DNA of 64,000 nucleotides from JBBQUN01 sp963717115 (GCA_963717115.1 CAVQVO010000020.1:1116001-1180000); one strand, 5' to 3'; shown: positions 32,697 to 41,648, counted from the first letter of the stretch. Program-made: numbers and translations. The notes: generated by a model from the sequence alone, not told the origin.

Positions 32697-33610
32697 CCGG
32701 CGACGAGGCCGAGCAGGCCCTCGCCCAGGACCGGCGGCGCTCGATCAGCCGTCGTGACCTCGAACGGAACCCCCACTTCGAGCAGGTCTCACCCCAGCTG
32801 GGCCAGCTCGACGTCGAGGCGTTCGACGAACTCGTCGACGAGGCGCCGGACGAGGCCCTCGAGCTCCTGGCCCGGATGTCGCAGGCCACCGATCGTGATC
32901 TCGCGGCGCTGGCCCGCCGCCTGGCCGGGCGGCTGATGCTCGACCTGTCCCGCACCGGAACCGCACGGGGCCGAGGGGTCGGGCGACTCACCGCGGTTCG
33001 GGCCGACGAGTCGGCCAGCGACCTCGACCTCGATGCGAGCATCGAGGGCATCATCGCCGCTCGGAGCGAACGTCGGGCCCCGGCCCTCGACGAGCTCTAC
33101 ACCAGTCGGTGGCAACAGCCGGCAACGGCGATCTGTCTCCTGGTCGATCGATCGGGCTCGATGAACGGTGAGCGCCTGGCCAGTGCGGCCCTGGCCGCCG
33201 CCGTGTGCGCCTGGCGGGCTCCCCGTCATTTCGCCGTCATCGCCTTCGGCGACCGGGCCGTCGAGATCAAGGCCCTGGATTCGACCAAGCCGCCCGACCA
33301 GGTCGTCAGCGAGGTCCTGGCCCTGCGCGGCCACGGGACGACCGACGTCGCCCTGGCGTTGCGGGCCGCCCGCCGCCAGTTGGCCGGTACCGCCGCCTCC
33401 CGCCGGATCACGATCCTGCTGTCCGACGCCGAGGTCACCACGGGCGGCGACCCGGTTCCGATCGCCCGGTCGCTCGACGAGCTCATCGTGCTGGCTCCCG
33501 CCGACGAACCCGAGCACGCACGACGGCTCGTCGCCGACGCCGGTGGGCGGTTGGCCGAGGTCGGTTCGCCGATGACCGTCCTCGGGGCCCTGCGCTCGGT
33601 GTTGCAGTGA
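32564..33610 (+). CDS. VWA (von Willebrand A) domain protein, CoxE-like
   Basis: A protein of up to 348 residues, partner of the MoxR ATPase. A helical N-terminal region (about 60-150) is followed by a VWA domain with the metal-ion-dependent adhesion motif DRSGSMNG (DxSxS), a conserved Thr in GHGTTD and a later ITILLSDAEV strand. GTG 32564 is the only usable start before residue 100, yet its first 40 residues lie inside moxR, so a frameshift or a MoxR-VWA read-through near 32600-32690 is possible. It overlaps mftF as GTGA. Confidence 0.82.
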   Translation: MGPDHGTARTRHPRRRGIVRGKSPTPPGGGGSDRDDPALDDKILTGDEAEQALAQDRRRSISRRDLERNPHFEQVSPQLGQLDVEAFDELVDEAPDEALELLARMSQATDRDLAALARRLAGRLMLDLSRTGTARGRGVGRLTAVRADESASDLDLDASIEGIIAARSERRAPALDELYTSRWQQPATAICLLVDRSGSMNGERLASAALAAAVCAWRAPRHFAVIAFGDRAVEIKALDSTKPPDQVVSEVLALRGHGTTDVALALRAARRQLAGTAASRRITILLSDAEVTTGGDPVPIARSLDELIVLAPADEPEHARRLVADAGGRLAEVGSPMTVLGALRSVLQ

Positions 33611-35080
33611 TCCCGTCCGATTGGACGGTGCTCGTCGATCGATCCGTGCGCCGCCGCGACCGGGGTCGTCTCGTGATCGGTGGCGCTCCCCTCGGAATCG
33701 TCCGGTTGACCGAAACCGGATCTCGGGTCGTCGACCGGCTCGCCGCGGGCGGCCGGGTCGGGGACCGACCCGACGATCGCCGGCTGGTCGGTCGACTGCT
33801 CGATCGAGGCATGGTGCACCCGATGGCCGGCCCCGGTTCGGGGCGAGGCGTCCTCGCCGGCCGGGGGGCTCACCGTGATCATCCCGGTTCGCGACGATCA
33901 CGACGGCCTCGGAGCGACGATCGCGGCGCTGCACGATCCCGCCGCAACGGGGGATGCGGTGTCGGTCATCGTGGTCGACGACGGATCCCGACCGTCGGTG
34001 GCGCCGATCCCCGGGTCACGGTGCTGCGCAACGAGCGGTCGCTCGGGCCCGGTGGGGCACGGAACCGCGGCATCAGCCAGTCCGACGAGCCGTTGCTGGC
34101 CTTCGTCGATGCCGGGGTGGTCATCGGGGCCGACGATCTCGCGGCGCTGGCCACCCACTTCTCCGACCCCGACGTGGTGGCGGCCGCGCCCAGGGTGCGG
34201 AGTCGTTCCCCGTTCGACGACCGACGCGGCGACGAGACCGGGCGATGGGGCCGTTCGATCGAAGGCTACGAGGCCGAGCATTCACCCCTCGACCTCGGCC
34301 CCCATCCGGCCCGGGTCGGACCCGGAACACCGGTGGGTTACGTCCCGAGCGCCTGTTTGATCGTGCGCCGCTCGGCGATCCGCTCGGTCGGCCCGTTCGA
34401 CCCCACGATGCCGTTCGGCGAGGACGTCGACCTGATCTGGCGCCTCGGATCGGTGGGAGCCATTCGCTACGACCCCGACGTCGTGGCCACCCACCCCCAC
34501 CGCCGGACCGTCGCGGCGTTCGCCGCGCCAACGGTTCGGCTACGGGTCGTCGGCCGGCGTCCTGGCGAAGCGGCACGGCGACGCCGTGGCGCCGGTGCGG
34601 GCATCGGGGTGGACCTACGGCGTGATGGCGGCCCTCCTGCTCGGCCGTCCACTCGTGGCCCTGGGCCTGCACGGCTACTCGACGGTGGCGCTGGCCCGAA
34701 AGCTCGGCGATCTGCCCGACCCCGCGATCGAGGCGATTCGGTTCACGACGCTCGGGAACGGTTGGGCCCTCCGGACCGCCTCCCGGAACGCTCTCCGTGC
34801 CTGGTGGCCGCTCACCGCATCTGCGCTGGCCGTCGGCCCGACGCGACGGCTGGGGCGTCGGGCGCTCGCGGCGGCGATCGTCGAGCGACTCCTGAGCCGG
34901 AACTCGTCGGCGCTCGGGCTGGTCGACGACCTGAGCTATGGCGCCGGCGTGGTGTTCGGGGCGGTGAGCGCCCGATCGCCGGGAGCGTTGCTCCCGGCCA
35001 TCGTGGGTCAGTCCTGGTCGGGCAGGGCGACGATCAGATCGAGCAGCGCCACGACGTCGAGGGCCTCGATGCTCCGCTGA
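33607..35080 (+). CDS. mftF: Mycofactocin glycosyltransferase MftF, frame interrupted
   Basis: A GT2-family membrane-linked glycosyltransferase that adds sugars to the mycofactocin core. The N-terminus, SDWTVLVDRSVRRRD, matches the family, followed by LTVIIPVRDDHDG, VSVIVVDDGS, VTVLRNERSLGPGGARNRG and FGEDVDLIWRLG. Three single-base shifts break it: one extra G in the G6 run at 33863-33868, one missing C near 33993, and one extra base near 34525. After them the reading returns to family sequence (RFGYGSSAGVLAKRH). The real C-terminus may be near 35000; the open frame runs to 35080 and overlaps the convergent gene. Confidence 0.83.
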
Positions 35081-37503
35081 TCCAGTTCGGCGCGGAGCCG
35101 TGGGTCGTCGGTCACGACGGCGATCGGGAAGTGGTTCGGATAGCGCCCGATCAGGTCGGAGAGCGCGGCGGCGGTGTCGACACCGTTCTGCACCAGCCAC
35201 GGTCGGACGTAGTTCGACGACGGGAGGTCGTCTTCGCCCCCGACCTCGGGATCGAAGACCACGTTGAGCGCCGGCCCGTACTCGGCCGTGACCTGATCGA
35301 GCTTCTCGAGCAGGAATCGGCGGCGGTCGTAGACCGAGTGGTCGCGCCAACCCATCGTGGCGGTCGGGTCGCCGTCGACGAGCATCACCACGTCGGTGGT
35401 GGACGCCAAGCGCAGGGCCCGCTCGAGATCGGTCTCGGTGACACTGGTGGTCGTGCCCTGGCCGAGTGCATCGGCGAAGCTCATGGGGGCCACCCGGTCG
35501 GCGTCGTCGACCGACGCCACGGCGCTGAACTCCGGCGGGGGCATCGGCGGCATCGACGGGGTCGATGCTCCGGCGTCGGAGCGGTCGAACCAGACGGTGT
35601 CGTCACTGACGTCGTCGTCGATGGTCGAGTCGGGTTCGAGCTGGTCGTCGGCCTCGGCGTCGAGCTCGAGTTCGGCATCGACCACGTCGAACTCGGCGTC
35701 GATCACGTCATCGGTGTCGGCTCCGGCGTCCTCGGTGTCGAGGTCGGTTCCGATGGCGTCGTCGACCGGTTCGGCTTCGACGGTGGCGTCGAGGTCGATC
35801 GGTTCGACCTCGTCGGATGCGTCGGTCTCGGATCCGAACCCGTAGGAGTTCATGACCGATTCGAGCGCGTGGTCGTCGTCGGCGCTCGATCGCCCGTCGA
35901 ACGGATCGGAGGTCGGAGCCGGCTCGTCGTGCACCGCGATGGGGTCGGCCTCGACGGTTTCGTCGGGAGCGCCGGCCTCGGACAAGGCCGGGGCCAGGCC
36001 GGCCAGCCGTTCGTGCGTGGCATCGAGCGAACCGTCGAGTCCGTTCATGGCCTCGTTCACCCCGCCGAGGGCAAGGGTGGCCGCATCGACTTCGAGGGCC
36101 ACCGACCGCGTGGCGGCATCGAGGGCATTGCGGGTGGCGTCGAGTCGGGTCGTGAGGTGCTGGACCTCGCCGGCGAGGCGGTCCCGCTCGGCCTCGACCT
36201 TGCCGAGGTGAGCGGCGAAATCGTCGAACAGGGAGCGACGCTCGGCCGCGGCGGCCTCCTGCCGGCGGGTGTCGGCTGCCAACCGGTCGGCGAGCGCTCG
36301 GCGCTCGTCGGCGAGTTGGGCGAGTTCGACCTTGACCGCCTGCCACTGACCCGACATGCGCTCGAGCTGACCCTCGAGTTCGAGACGGGCCTGTTCGGCT
36401 GCGGCGGCCCGATCGGCCAGCGCGGCGGTCTCCTGGGCAGCAGCATCGAGCGCAGCCTGGAGTGCCCGCTCGGCTTCCTCGGCCTCGGCCTGGTGTTGCC
36501 GGTCGACGGCCCGTGCCGCCTCGAGTTCGCTTCGGACCTGCGCCACTTCGGCGGCTGCGGTGGCAGCCGCCTGCTCGGCGGCGCCCTTGGCTGCCGCTTC
36601 GGCGTCCTTGGCCGCCACCTCGGCGTCGATCAACTGCTGCGACTGGTTCACCTTCTGCCGCAGTTCGGCCAGCTCGACCTCGAGCTTGGCCTGGGCGGCG
36701 AGCAGGGCTTCACGGTCGGTGAGGGCCCGATCGCGGGCGGCGGCGTACTCCGAGGCGACACGCTTGGCGTCGTCGAGTTCCTGGCTGCTCGTGTTGAGAC
36801 GGGCGTACGCCTCGCTCAGCCGTTCGTTGGTGGTGCGGAGCCGATCGTTCAAGTCGGCCAGATCGCCCGGCACGCTGCCGACCAACGGGCTCGGGGCGCC
36901 GGTGGAAGCGGCACGGGGAACCGACGGTGCGACGGGGGCGGGAACAGGCGGTGCCGGTGGTGGGGTCGATCCCTGCGGCTTGGGGGTCTCCACCATCTGC
37001 CGGTGGGTGGTCTCGCGCTCCTCGCTCAGGCGACCGACGAGCGTCCGAAGACTGGCGAGTTCCTCTTCGATGCTGTCCTGGCTGCGGGTCGCGGCGGTGG
37101 CGGGACTCGGCGGCGGCGCCGGTGGAGCCGGTGGTGGCGGGGTGGGACCGCCGGCGTGAGGTTCGGGGGGCATCGGTGGGCGAGGGACCGGGGGGACGGC
37201 GGGCAGCTCGTCCACACCGACGTCGGTCTGGACCTCGTGCTCCCAACCGGGCATCTGGTTGAGCCAGAGATATCCAGCCCGGCCGACGTTGTCGACGGTG
37301 GCCTGGGCCGCCACGCGTGCTCGGAAGGCAGGGTCGTCCTCGACGGCGCGTCGAGCCACCGTGAGGGCGCGACGGGGCAGCTGCGGCAGGTAGAGGAAGC
37401 TGCGCATCGATGCGGGCGCCTCGATGGGCGGGTCGGCCTCGGCGCCCTGCAGGGCGACGGCGAACACCAACTCACACGCCTTGGTCAGCGGTTCAGCTTC
37501 CAC
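35008..37503 (-). CDS. NYN/PIN-like (YacP) RNA-binding protein with long coiled coil
   Basis: An 831-residue protein. The N-terminal 110 residues match the conserved actinobacterial domain of COG3688-type proteins (LPRRALTVARRAVEDDPAFR and VGRAGYLWLNQ). A Pro-rich linker, a long Ala/Glu/Arg coiled coil (about 190-530) and a very acidic stretch (about 570-690) follow. The last 140 residues look like a NYN nuclease-fold domain, VVMLVDGDPTATMGWRDHSV through FPIAVVTDDPRLRAEL. A role in RNA processing or binding is inferred. GTG 37503 with GAGGAG ten bases upstream is chosen. It overlaps mftF tail-to-tail. Confidence 0.82.
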   Translation of the reverse strand: MEAEPLTKACELVFAVALQGAEADPPIEAPASMRSFLYLPQLPRRALTVARRAVEDDPAFRARVAAQATVDNVGRAGYLWLNQMPGWEHEVQTDVGVDELPAVPPVPRPPMPPEPHAGGPTPPPPAPPAPPPSPATAATRSQDSIEEELASLRTLVGRLSEERETTHRQMVETPKPQGSTPPPAPPVPAPVAPSVPRAASTGAPSPLVGSVPGDLADLNDRLRTTNERLSEAYARLNTSSQELDDAKRVASEYAAARDRALTDREALLAAQAKLEVELAELRQKVNQSQQLIDAEVAAKDAEAAAKGAAEQAAATAAAEVAQVRSELEAARAVDRQHQAEAEEAERALQAALDAAAQETAALADRAAAAEQARLELEGQLERMSGQWQAVKVELAQLADERRALADRLAADTRRQEAAAAERRSLFDDFAAHLGKVEAERDRLAGEVQHLTTRLDATRNALDAATRSVALEVDAATLALGGVNEAMNGLDGSLDATHERLAGLAPALSEAGAPDETVEADPIAVHDEPAPTSDPFDGRSSADDDHALESVMNSYGFGSETDASDEVEPIDLDATVEAEPVDDAIGTDLDTEDAGADTDDVIDAEFDVVDAELELDAEADDQLEPDSTIDDDVSDDTVWFDRSDAGASTPSMPPMPPPEFSAVASVDDADRVAPMSFADALGQGTTTSVTETDLERALRLASTTDVVMLVDGDPTATMGWRDHSVYDRRRFLLEKLDQVTAEYGPALNVVFDPEVGGEDDLPSSNYVRPWLVQNGVDTAAALSDLIGRYPNHFPIAVVTDDPRLRAELDQRSIEALDVVALLDLIVALPDQD

Positions 37504-37508
37504 GGGAA

Positions 37509-37721
37509 CTACTCCTCTCGGTCGATGCGCACCACGTCGTTTCCGTGGCCGCACCAGCGACACAAGATCTGATCGACCGTTTCGTTCAAAAGTTCAGTCT
37601 GTTCGACATCCAATGTGCCGCCGACCGAATAGTGGTGGTACTCCCGGGTCGTGCGGGTGATCTCCACGTCGAAGCGGGTGAGGTTGCCGCAGGCTGCACA
37701 TCGATAGCGGGGAAGCTCCAT
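37509..37721 (-). CDS. Small zinc-ribbon protein
   Basis: A 70-residue protein with two zinc knuckles, YRCAACGNLTRF and LCRWCGHGND, typical of a two-Cys-pair zinc ribbon, separated by a beta-rich EITRTTREYHHYS segment. It lies 5 bases upstream of the NYN protein start and is likely co-transcribed with it, suggesting a shared RNA-related role. TAGCCT at 37728-37733 lies 6 bases before its ATG. Confidence 0.8.
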   Translation of the reverse strand: MELPRYRCAACGNLTRFDVEITRTTREYHHYSVGGTLDVEQTELLNETVDQILCRWCGHGNDVVRIDREE

Positions 37722-37727
37722 CGGCCC

Positions 37728-37733
37728 AGGCTA
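37728..37733 (-). promoter_or_regulatory. -10 element of the zinc-ribbon gene
   Basis: TAGCCT lies 6 bases before ATG 37721, fitting the leaderless pattern. It would drive the zinc-ribbon and NYN genes. Confidence 0.45.
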
Positions 37734-37761
37734 CCGACCCGCGGATTCGGCATTGCCGTCC

Positions 37762-37790
37762 TTGACATCGAACAATTGTTCGACTTACCT
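37762..37790 (+). promoter_or_regulatory. SOS-controlled promoter with a perfect LexA box
   Basis: TTGACA (37762-37767) and TTACCT (37785-37790) are -35 and -10 boxes 17 bases apart. The spacer holds TCGAACAATTGTTCGA (37768-37783), a perfect palindrome of the actinobacterial LexA consensus TCGAAC-N4-GTTCGA. A repressor bound there would block polymerase. The -10 is 8 bases from the ATG of the repair gene at 37799. Confidence 0.85.
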
Positions 37791-37798
37791 CGACCGAC

Positions 37799-39532
37799 AT
37801 GGATCGGTCGTCACCATCGCCGTCGCCCCGACATGGGGCGTCTCAGCAGCTGTCCTTCGACTCGCTCGGCACACCCCTGTCCGATGTCACCTTCTGCGTG
37901 CTCGATCTCGAGACCACCGGCGGGGCGCCCGAGACCTGCGGCATCACCGAGATCGGCGCCATCAAGGTCCGTCGGGGCGAGGTGCTCGGCACGTTCCAGA
38001 CCCTGGTCAACCCCGGCTGCACCATTCCCGGCAACATCGCCGTGCTGACCGGCCTGACCGACGCCATCGTGCACCGGGCGCCGCCGGTCGACGCCGTCCT
38101 GCCCACGTTCCTCGAGTTCATCGGGGGCGCCGTCATCGTCGGGCACAACGTCCGCTTCGATCACGCGTTCCTCCAGGCGGCGCTCCATCGCTATGGCGGG
38201 CCGCTGCTCGGCAACCAACGCCTCGACACGCTCGCACTGGCCCGTCGCCTCCTGGCCGGCGAGGTCCGGGGGTTCGCGCTCGGCGAGCTGGCTCGGCAGC
38301 TGCGCCTCGATCATCAACCGTCGCATCGGGCACTCGACGACGCCTGGGCCACGGTGGATCTCCTGCATGCGCTGATCGAACGGGCTTCGAGCTGGGGTGT
38401 CACCGGACTCGACGACCTCGTGGCGTTGCCGAAGCTCGCCGGACACCCGCAGTGGCGCAAGCTGGGTCTGACCACGTCCCTGCCGCGCAAGCCCGGTGTC
38501 TATCGGTTCCTCGATGCCCGAGGCCGGGTCCTCTACGTCGGCAAGGCGACCGACCTCCGGGCCCGGGTTCGGAGCTACTTCAGTTCCGATCAGCGACGCA
38601 AGGTGGCCCAATTGTTGCGCGAGACCGCCGACATCCGGGTCGAGGTCACCCATTCCACGATCGAGGCCGAACTCGTCGAGTTGCGGGCGATCCAGCGCGA
38701 GCAGCCGAGGTTCAACGCCCGCGGTCGCCGCGCCACCAAGCCCTGCTTCGTGCAGCTCACGACCAACGAACGGTTCCCGCGGCTCTCGATCACCAACACC
38801 GCCCCGAAATCGACCGTCGCCATCGGGCCGCTGACCTCGCGTCGACAGGCCGCCGCCGTCGTCGACGCGCTGCATTCGGCCATCCCACTGCGACGCTGCA
38901 CCACCCGGATCGGCCGCCACACACCTCTCGATGCCTCGTCGGTCTGCACGTCGGCCCAACTGGGGGTCTCGGCCTGTCCGTGCAGTGGGGCCACCAGCGA
39001 GGCCGACTACGCGAAGGTCGTCGATCTGGCGGCTCGGGCGATGACCCGCGAGCCCCAGCTGGTCCTCGGCCCCCTCCAGGCCAAGATGCGCGAGCTGGCC
39101 GACGCCGAGCGTTTCGAGGAGGCGGCCGACTACCGGGCCCGGGCGGCCGCGTTCGTGTCCGCGGTCCAGCGTCGACGACAGGCCGGACTCTTCGACTCGA
39201 TGTCGTCGCTGGTCGTGGAGACCGCCGACGGGGTCACGATCGAACTCGGGCCCGACCGCACGCTCACCGACACCGGGGCCCTGTTCGATTCCTTCGTCCT
39301 CGACACCTCGTCGATCGACGAGGTGCTCTGCGTGGCCCGCTGGCTCGAACGCAACGCCGGCTCGATCCGGGTGATCCGGGCCGAGGGCACCTACTCCTCC
39401 CCCTATCCACCACTCCCCCGCTTCCAGCCCGTCGACCCGCCGGCGCCCCGATCGGTCGAGCGCGCCGTGCGCTCGCGGGCCGAGCGTCCGAGCGCTCAGC
39501 CCGTGCCGTTCAGGCGGCGAACCGACCGGTGA
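37799..39532 (+). CDS. DEDD exonuclease - UvrC-like GIY-YIG nuclease
   Basis: A 577-residue fusion. Residues about 30-195 form a DnaQ-type proofreading exonuclease with FCVLDLETTGGAPET (ExoI, DxE), VGHNVRFDHAFL and HRALDDAWATVDLL (ExoIII). Residues about 225-320 are a GIY-YIG nuclease, KPGVYRFLDARGRVLYVGKA then RVRSYF, as in UvrC and Cho, followed by a UvrB-binding-like region ending LADAERFEEAADYRAR. This fusion is known in actinobacteria. The perfect LexA box ties it to the DNA damage response. It overlaps the end of trpD by 23 bases. Confidence 0.92.
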   Translation: MDRSSPSPSPRHGASQQLSFDSLGTPLSDVTFCVLDLETTGGAPETCGITEIGAIKVRRGEVLGTFQTLVNPGCTIPGNIAVLTGLTDAIVHRAPPVDAVLPTFLEFIGGAVIVGHNVRFDHAFLQAALHRYGGPLLGNQRLDTLALARRLLAGEVRGFALGELARQLRLDHQPSHRALDDAWATVDLLHALIERASSWGVTGLDDLVALPKLAGHPQWRKLGLTTSLPRKPGVYRFLDARGRVLYVGKATDLRARVRSYFSSDQRRKVAQLLRETADIRVEVTHSTIEAELVELRAIQREQPRFNARGRRATKPCFVQLTTNERFPRLSITNTAPKSTVAIGPLTSRRQAAAVVDALHSAIPLRRCTTRIGRHTPLDASSVCTSAQLGVSACPCSGATSEADYAKVVDLAARAMTREPQLVLGPLQAKMRELADAERFEEAADYRARAAAFVSAVQRRRQAGLFDSMSSLVVETADGVTIELGPDRTLTDTGALFDSFVLDTSSIDEVLCVARWLERNAGSIRVIRAEGTYSSPYPPLPRFQPVDPPAPRSVERAVRSRAERPSAQPVPFRRRTDR

Positions 39533-40643
39533 CCGACCGGACCCGGTCGACCACGTCGGCCACCGCACCCGATTCGAGTGCCGTCCTCGCCCGTTCGATT
39601 CCGTCGGCGAGATCGTCGGTCACGCCGGCCACGACCAGGGCCGCTCCGGCGTTCAGGACCACGATGTCGTGGCGGGCGCCGAGGTCGGACCCGTCGAGCA
39701 GCTGTTCGAAGATCGCGACGTTGTCGAGCGCGCCGCCCCCGCTGAGATCGTCGATCGACTTCGGCGGGGTGATCCCCAGCCGGGTGACGTCGATCTCGGT
39801 GCGCCGCACCCCGTCGGGGGTCGCCACGTAGATGATCGACGGTCCGGTGGTCGAGATCTCGTCGAGACCCCCGGCACCCGAGACGACCCACGCCCGTTCC
39901 GACCCGAGGCGCTGGTAGACCTCGGCCATGCGGGCCGCCAGTTGCTCGTTGGCCGTTCCGATGAGCTGACGCTTGGGCTGGGCGGGATGGGCAAGAGGTC
40001 CGAGCACGTTGAACACCGTCGGGATGCCGAGCTCGGCCCGCACCGGCGCCGCGTGGCGCATGGCCGGGTGGAACGTCCGGGCCAGGGCGAACCCGAGCCC
40101 GACCTCGGCCACGCAGGTCTCGAGCTGGGACGGCGTCAGATCCACCGACACCCCGAGGGCGGCGAGGAAATCGAAGGCGCCCGAGGTCGACGACGCCTTG
40201 TAGTTTCCGTGCTTGCAGACGACGGCGCCGGCCCCGGCAGCCACGAACGAGGCCATGGTGGAGACGTTGAGCGCGTGCCGCTGACGGTGCACCGAACCAC
40301 CCGTCCCCACGATGTCGATCACTCCGGGAGGCAGGTGGAGCGGTTGTGCCGCGGCCACCATTCCCCGAGCCAGGCCGACGAGCTCGTTGACGCTCTCGCC
40401 CTTGAGCCGCAGCGCCACGATCAGGCCGGCGATCTGGGCGGCGGTGGCTTCGCCGGCGAGGATCGACTCCATGGCGGCCCGCGCCTGCCGCTCGGTGAGA
40501 TCGTGCCCGTCGGCGACGATGCCGAGGATGGCGGTCCAGCCCCCGAGGGCGGCGAGCCCGGGGTGATCGTCGGGTGTCGCCGCGGGGTCGGCGACGATCG
40601 CCGCAGGGGAGGGAGACGGGCCGGGTCCGGAAGAGGAGGTCAC
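39510..40643 (-). CDS. trpD: Anthranilate phosphoribosyltransferase
   Basis: The second tryptophan-synthesis enzyme, joining anthranilate and PRPP. It is 377 residues with the GTGG motif (IDIVGTGGS), the NVSTMAS phosphate-binding segment, KHGNYKASSTSGAFDFLAAL and FNVLGPLAHPA. An N-terminal extension of about 30 residues is unusual but plausible. No other trp gene is in view. GTG 40643 is preceded by TAGGTT 6 bases upstream. It is convergent with the repair gene. Confidence 0.93.
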   Translation of the reverse strand: MTSSSGPGPSPSPAAIVADPAATPDDHPGLAALGGWTAILGIVADGHDLTERQARAAMESILAGEATAAQIAGLIVALRLKGESVNELVGLARGMVAAAQPLHLPPGVIDIVGTGGSVHRQRHALNVSTMASFVAAGAGAVVCKHGNYKASSTSGAFDFLAALGVSVDLTPSQLETCVAEVGLGFALARTFHPAMRHAAPVRAELGIPTVFNVLGPLAHPAQPKRQLIGTANEQLAARMAEVYQRLGSERAWVVSGAGGLDEISTTGPSIIYVATPDGVRRTEIDVTRLGITPPKSIDDLSGGGALDNVAIFEQLLDGSDLGARHDIVVLNAGAALVVAGVTDDLADGIERARTALESGAVADVVDRVRSVTGRFAA

Positions 40644-40649
40644 GCCCCC

Positions 40650-40655
40650 AACCTA
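40650..40655 (-). promoter_or_regulatory. -10 element of trpD
   Basis: TAGGTT lies 6 bases before GTG 40643, fitting the leaderless pattern. Confidence 0.4.
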
Positions 40656-40722
40656 GCGGTCGGACCGGGGGCGCTTCCCGGTCGGTCGACGCCCGATACC
40701 GTCGCGCCGTTTCCGGCACCGC

Positions 40723-40728
40723 TACCGT
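40723..40728 (+). promoter_or_regulatory. -10 element of the gene at 40735
   Basis: TACCGT lies 6 bases before ATG 40735, fitting the leaderless pattern. Confidence 0.4.
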
Positions 40729-40734
40729 GACCGG

Positions 40735-41118
40735 ATGGGTTTCATCGACTGGACCGTCATCCGTTCGTCGGCCCTGGCCGGACTGATGATCATCGTGCCG
40801 GCGGCGCTGGTGAGTCAATGGTTGGCCAGTGGCGACGGAGCGTGGCCCTTCCTGTTCCTGCTGGTCGTGCTGATCGGTTTCGTGGTGGCCGGGTTCGGGG
40901 CCGGATTCCTGCGTTCGGACACCCCGATGAAGCACGGCGCGATCTCGGCCATCGCCGCCTATGTGGTGGTCCAGACCGTGTTCGCCGTGGTGCGCCTGGC
41001 GCGGGGCGAGGATCTGAATCCGATCACCTATCCCCTGCTGGCGCTCATGGCCGGGTCGTTCGGGTTGCTCGGTGGGTTGTTCGGTGATTGGCACCGTCGC
41101 CGGACACGGCGAGCCTGA
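40735..41118 (+). CDS. Four-helix membrane protein (TIGR04086-like)
   Basis: A 127-residue protein with about four membrane helices (residues 10-28, 38-57, 70-90, 100-118), the pattern of small actinobacterial envelope proteins of the TIGR04086 type. The last eight codons are built from the first copy of the 27-bp tandem repeat that continues towards rnpB, so its C-terminus has probably been altered by repeat expansion. Function is unknown. Confidence 0.78.
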   Translation: MGFIDWTVIRSSALAGLMIIVPAALVSQWLASGDGAWPFLFLLVVLIGFVVAGFGAGFLRSDTPMKHGAISAIAAYVVVQTVFAVVRLARGEDLNPITYPLLALMAGSFGLLGGLFGDWHRRRTRRA

Positions 41119-41168
41119 CACCGTCGCCGGACACGGCGAGCCTGACACCGTCGCCGGACACGGCGAGC
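41092..41168. repeat. 27-bp tandem repeat running out of a gene
   Basis: Unit CACCGTCGCCGGACACGGCG plus AGCCTGA, repeated 2.9 times: 41092-41118 (exact), 41119-41145 (exact), 41146-41168 (partial). The first copy is coding and contains the stop codon; the others are intergenic and end five bases before the rnpB -10 element. Confidence 0.92.
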
Positions 41169-41172
41169 GGGT

Positions 41173-41178
41173 TAGCCT
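41173..41178 (+). promoter_or_regulatory. -10 element of rnpB
   Basis: TAGCCT lies 9 bases before the predicted RNA 5' end. It serves as an internal standard for the -10 spacing seen in front of protein genes. Confidence 0.55.
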
Positions 41179-41187
41179 CGTGGTCGT

Positions 41188-41582
<395 letters not shown>

Positions 41583-41648
41583 ACACCACCAGCCAGACTT
41601 CGCAGCTCACGCTGCCGCCGGTGCCCCGCAGAGGGCCTTGGCGCTGGA

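Noticed and set aside
33205..37572. A 1455-codon open frame on the plus strand
   Set aside because: Its first part is one frame of the interrupted mftF and the rest is antisense to the NYN gene, whose minus-strand frame has clear domains, a Shine-Dalgarno site and a coupled neighbour. High third-position GC leaves long shadow frames open.
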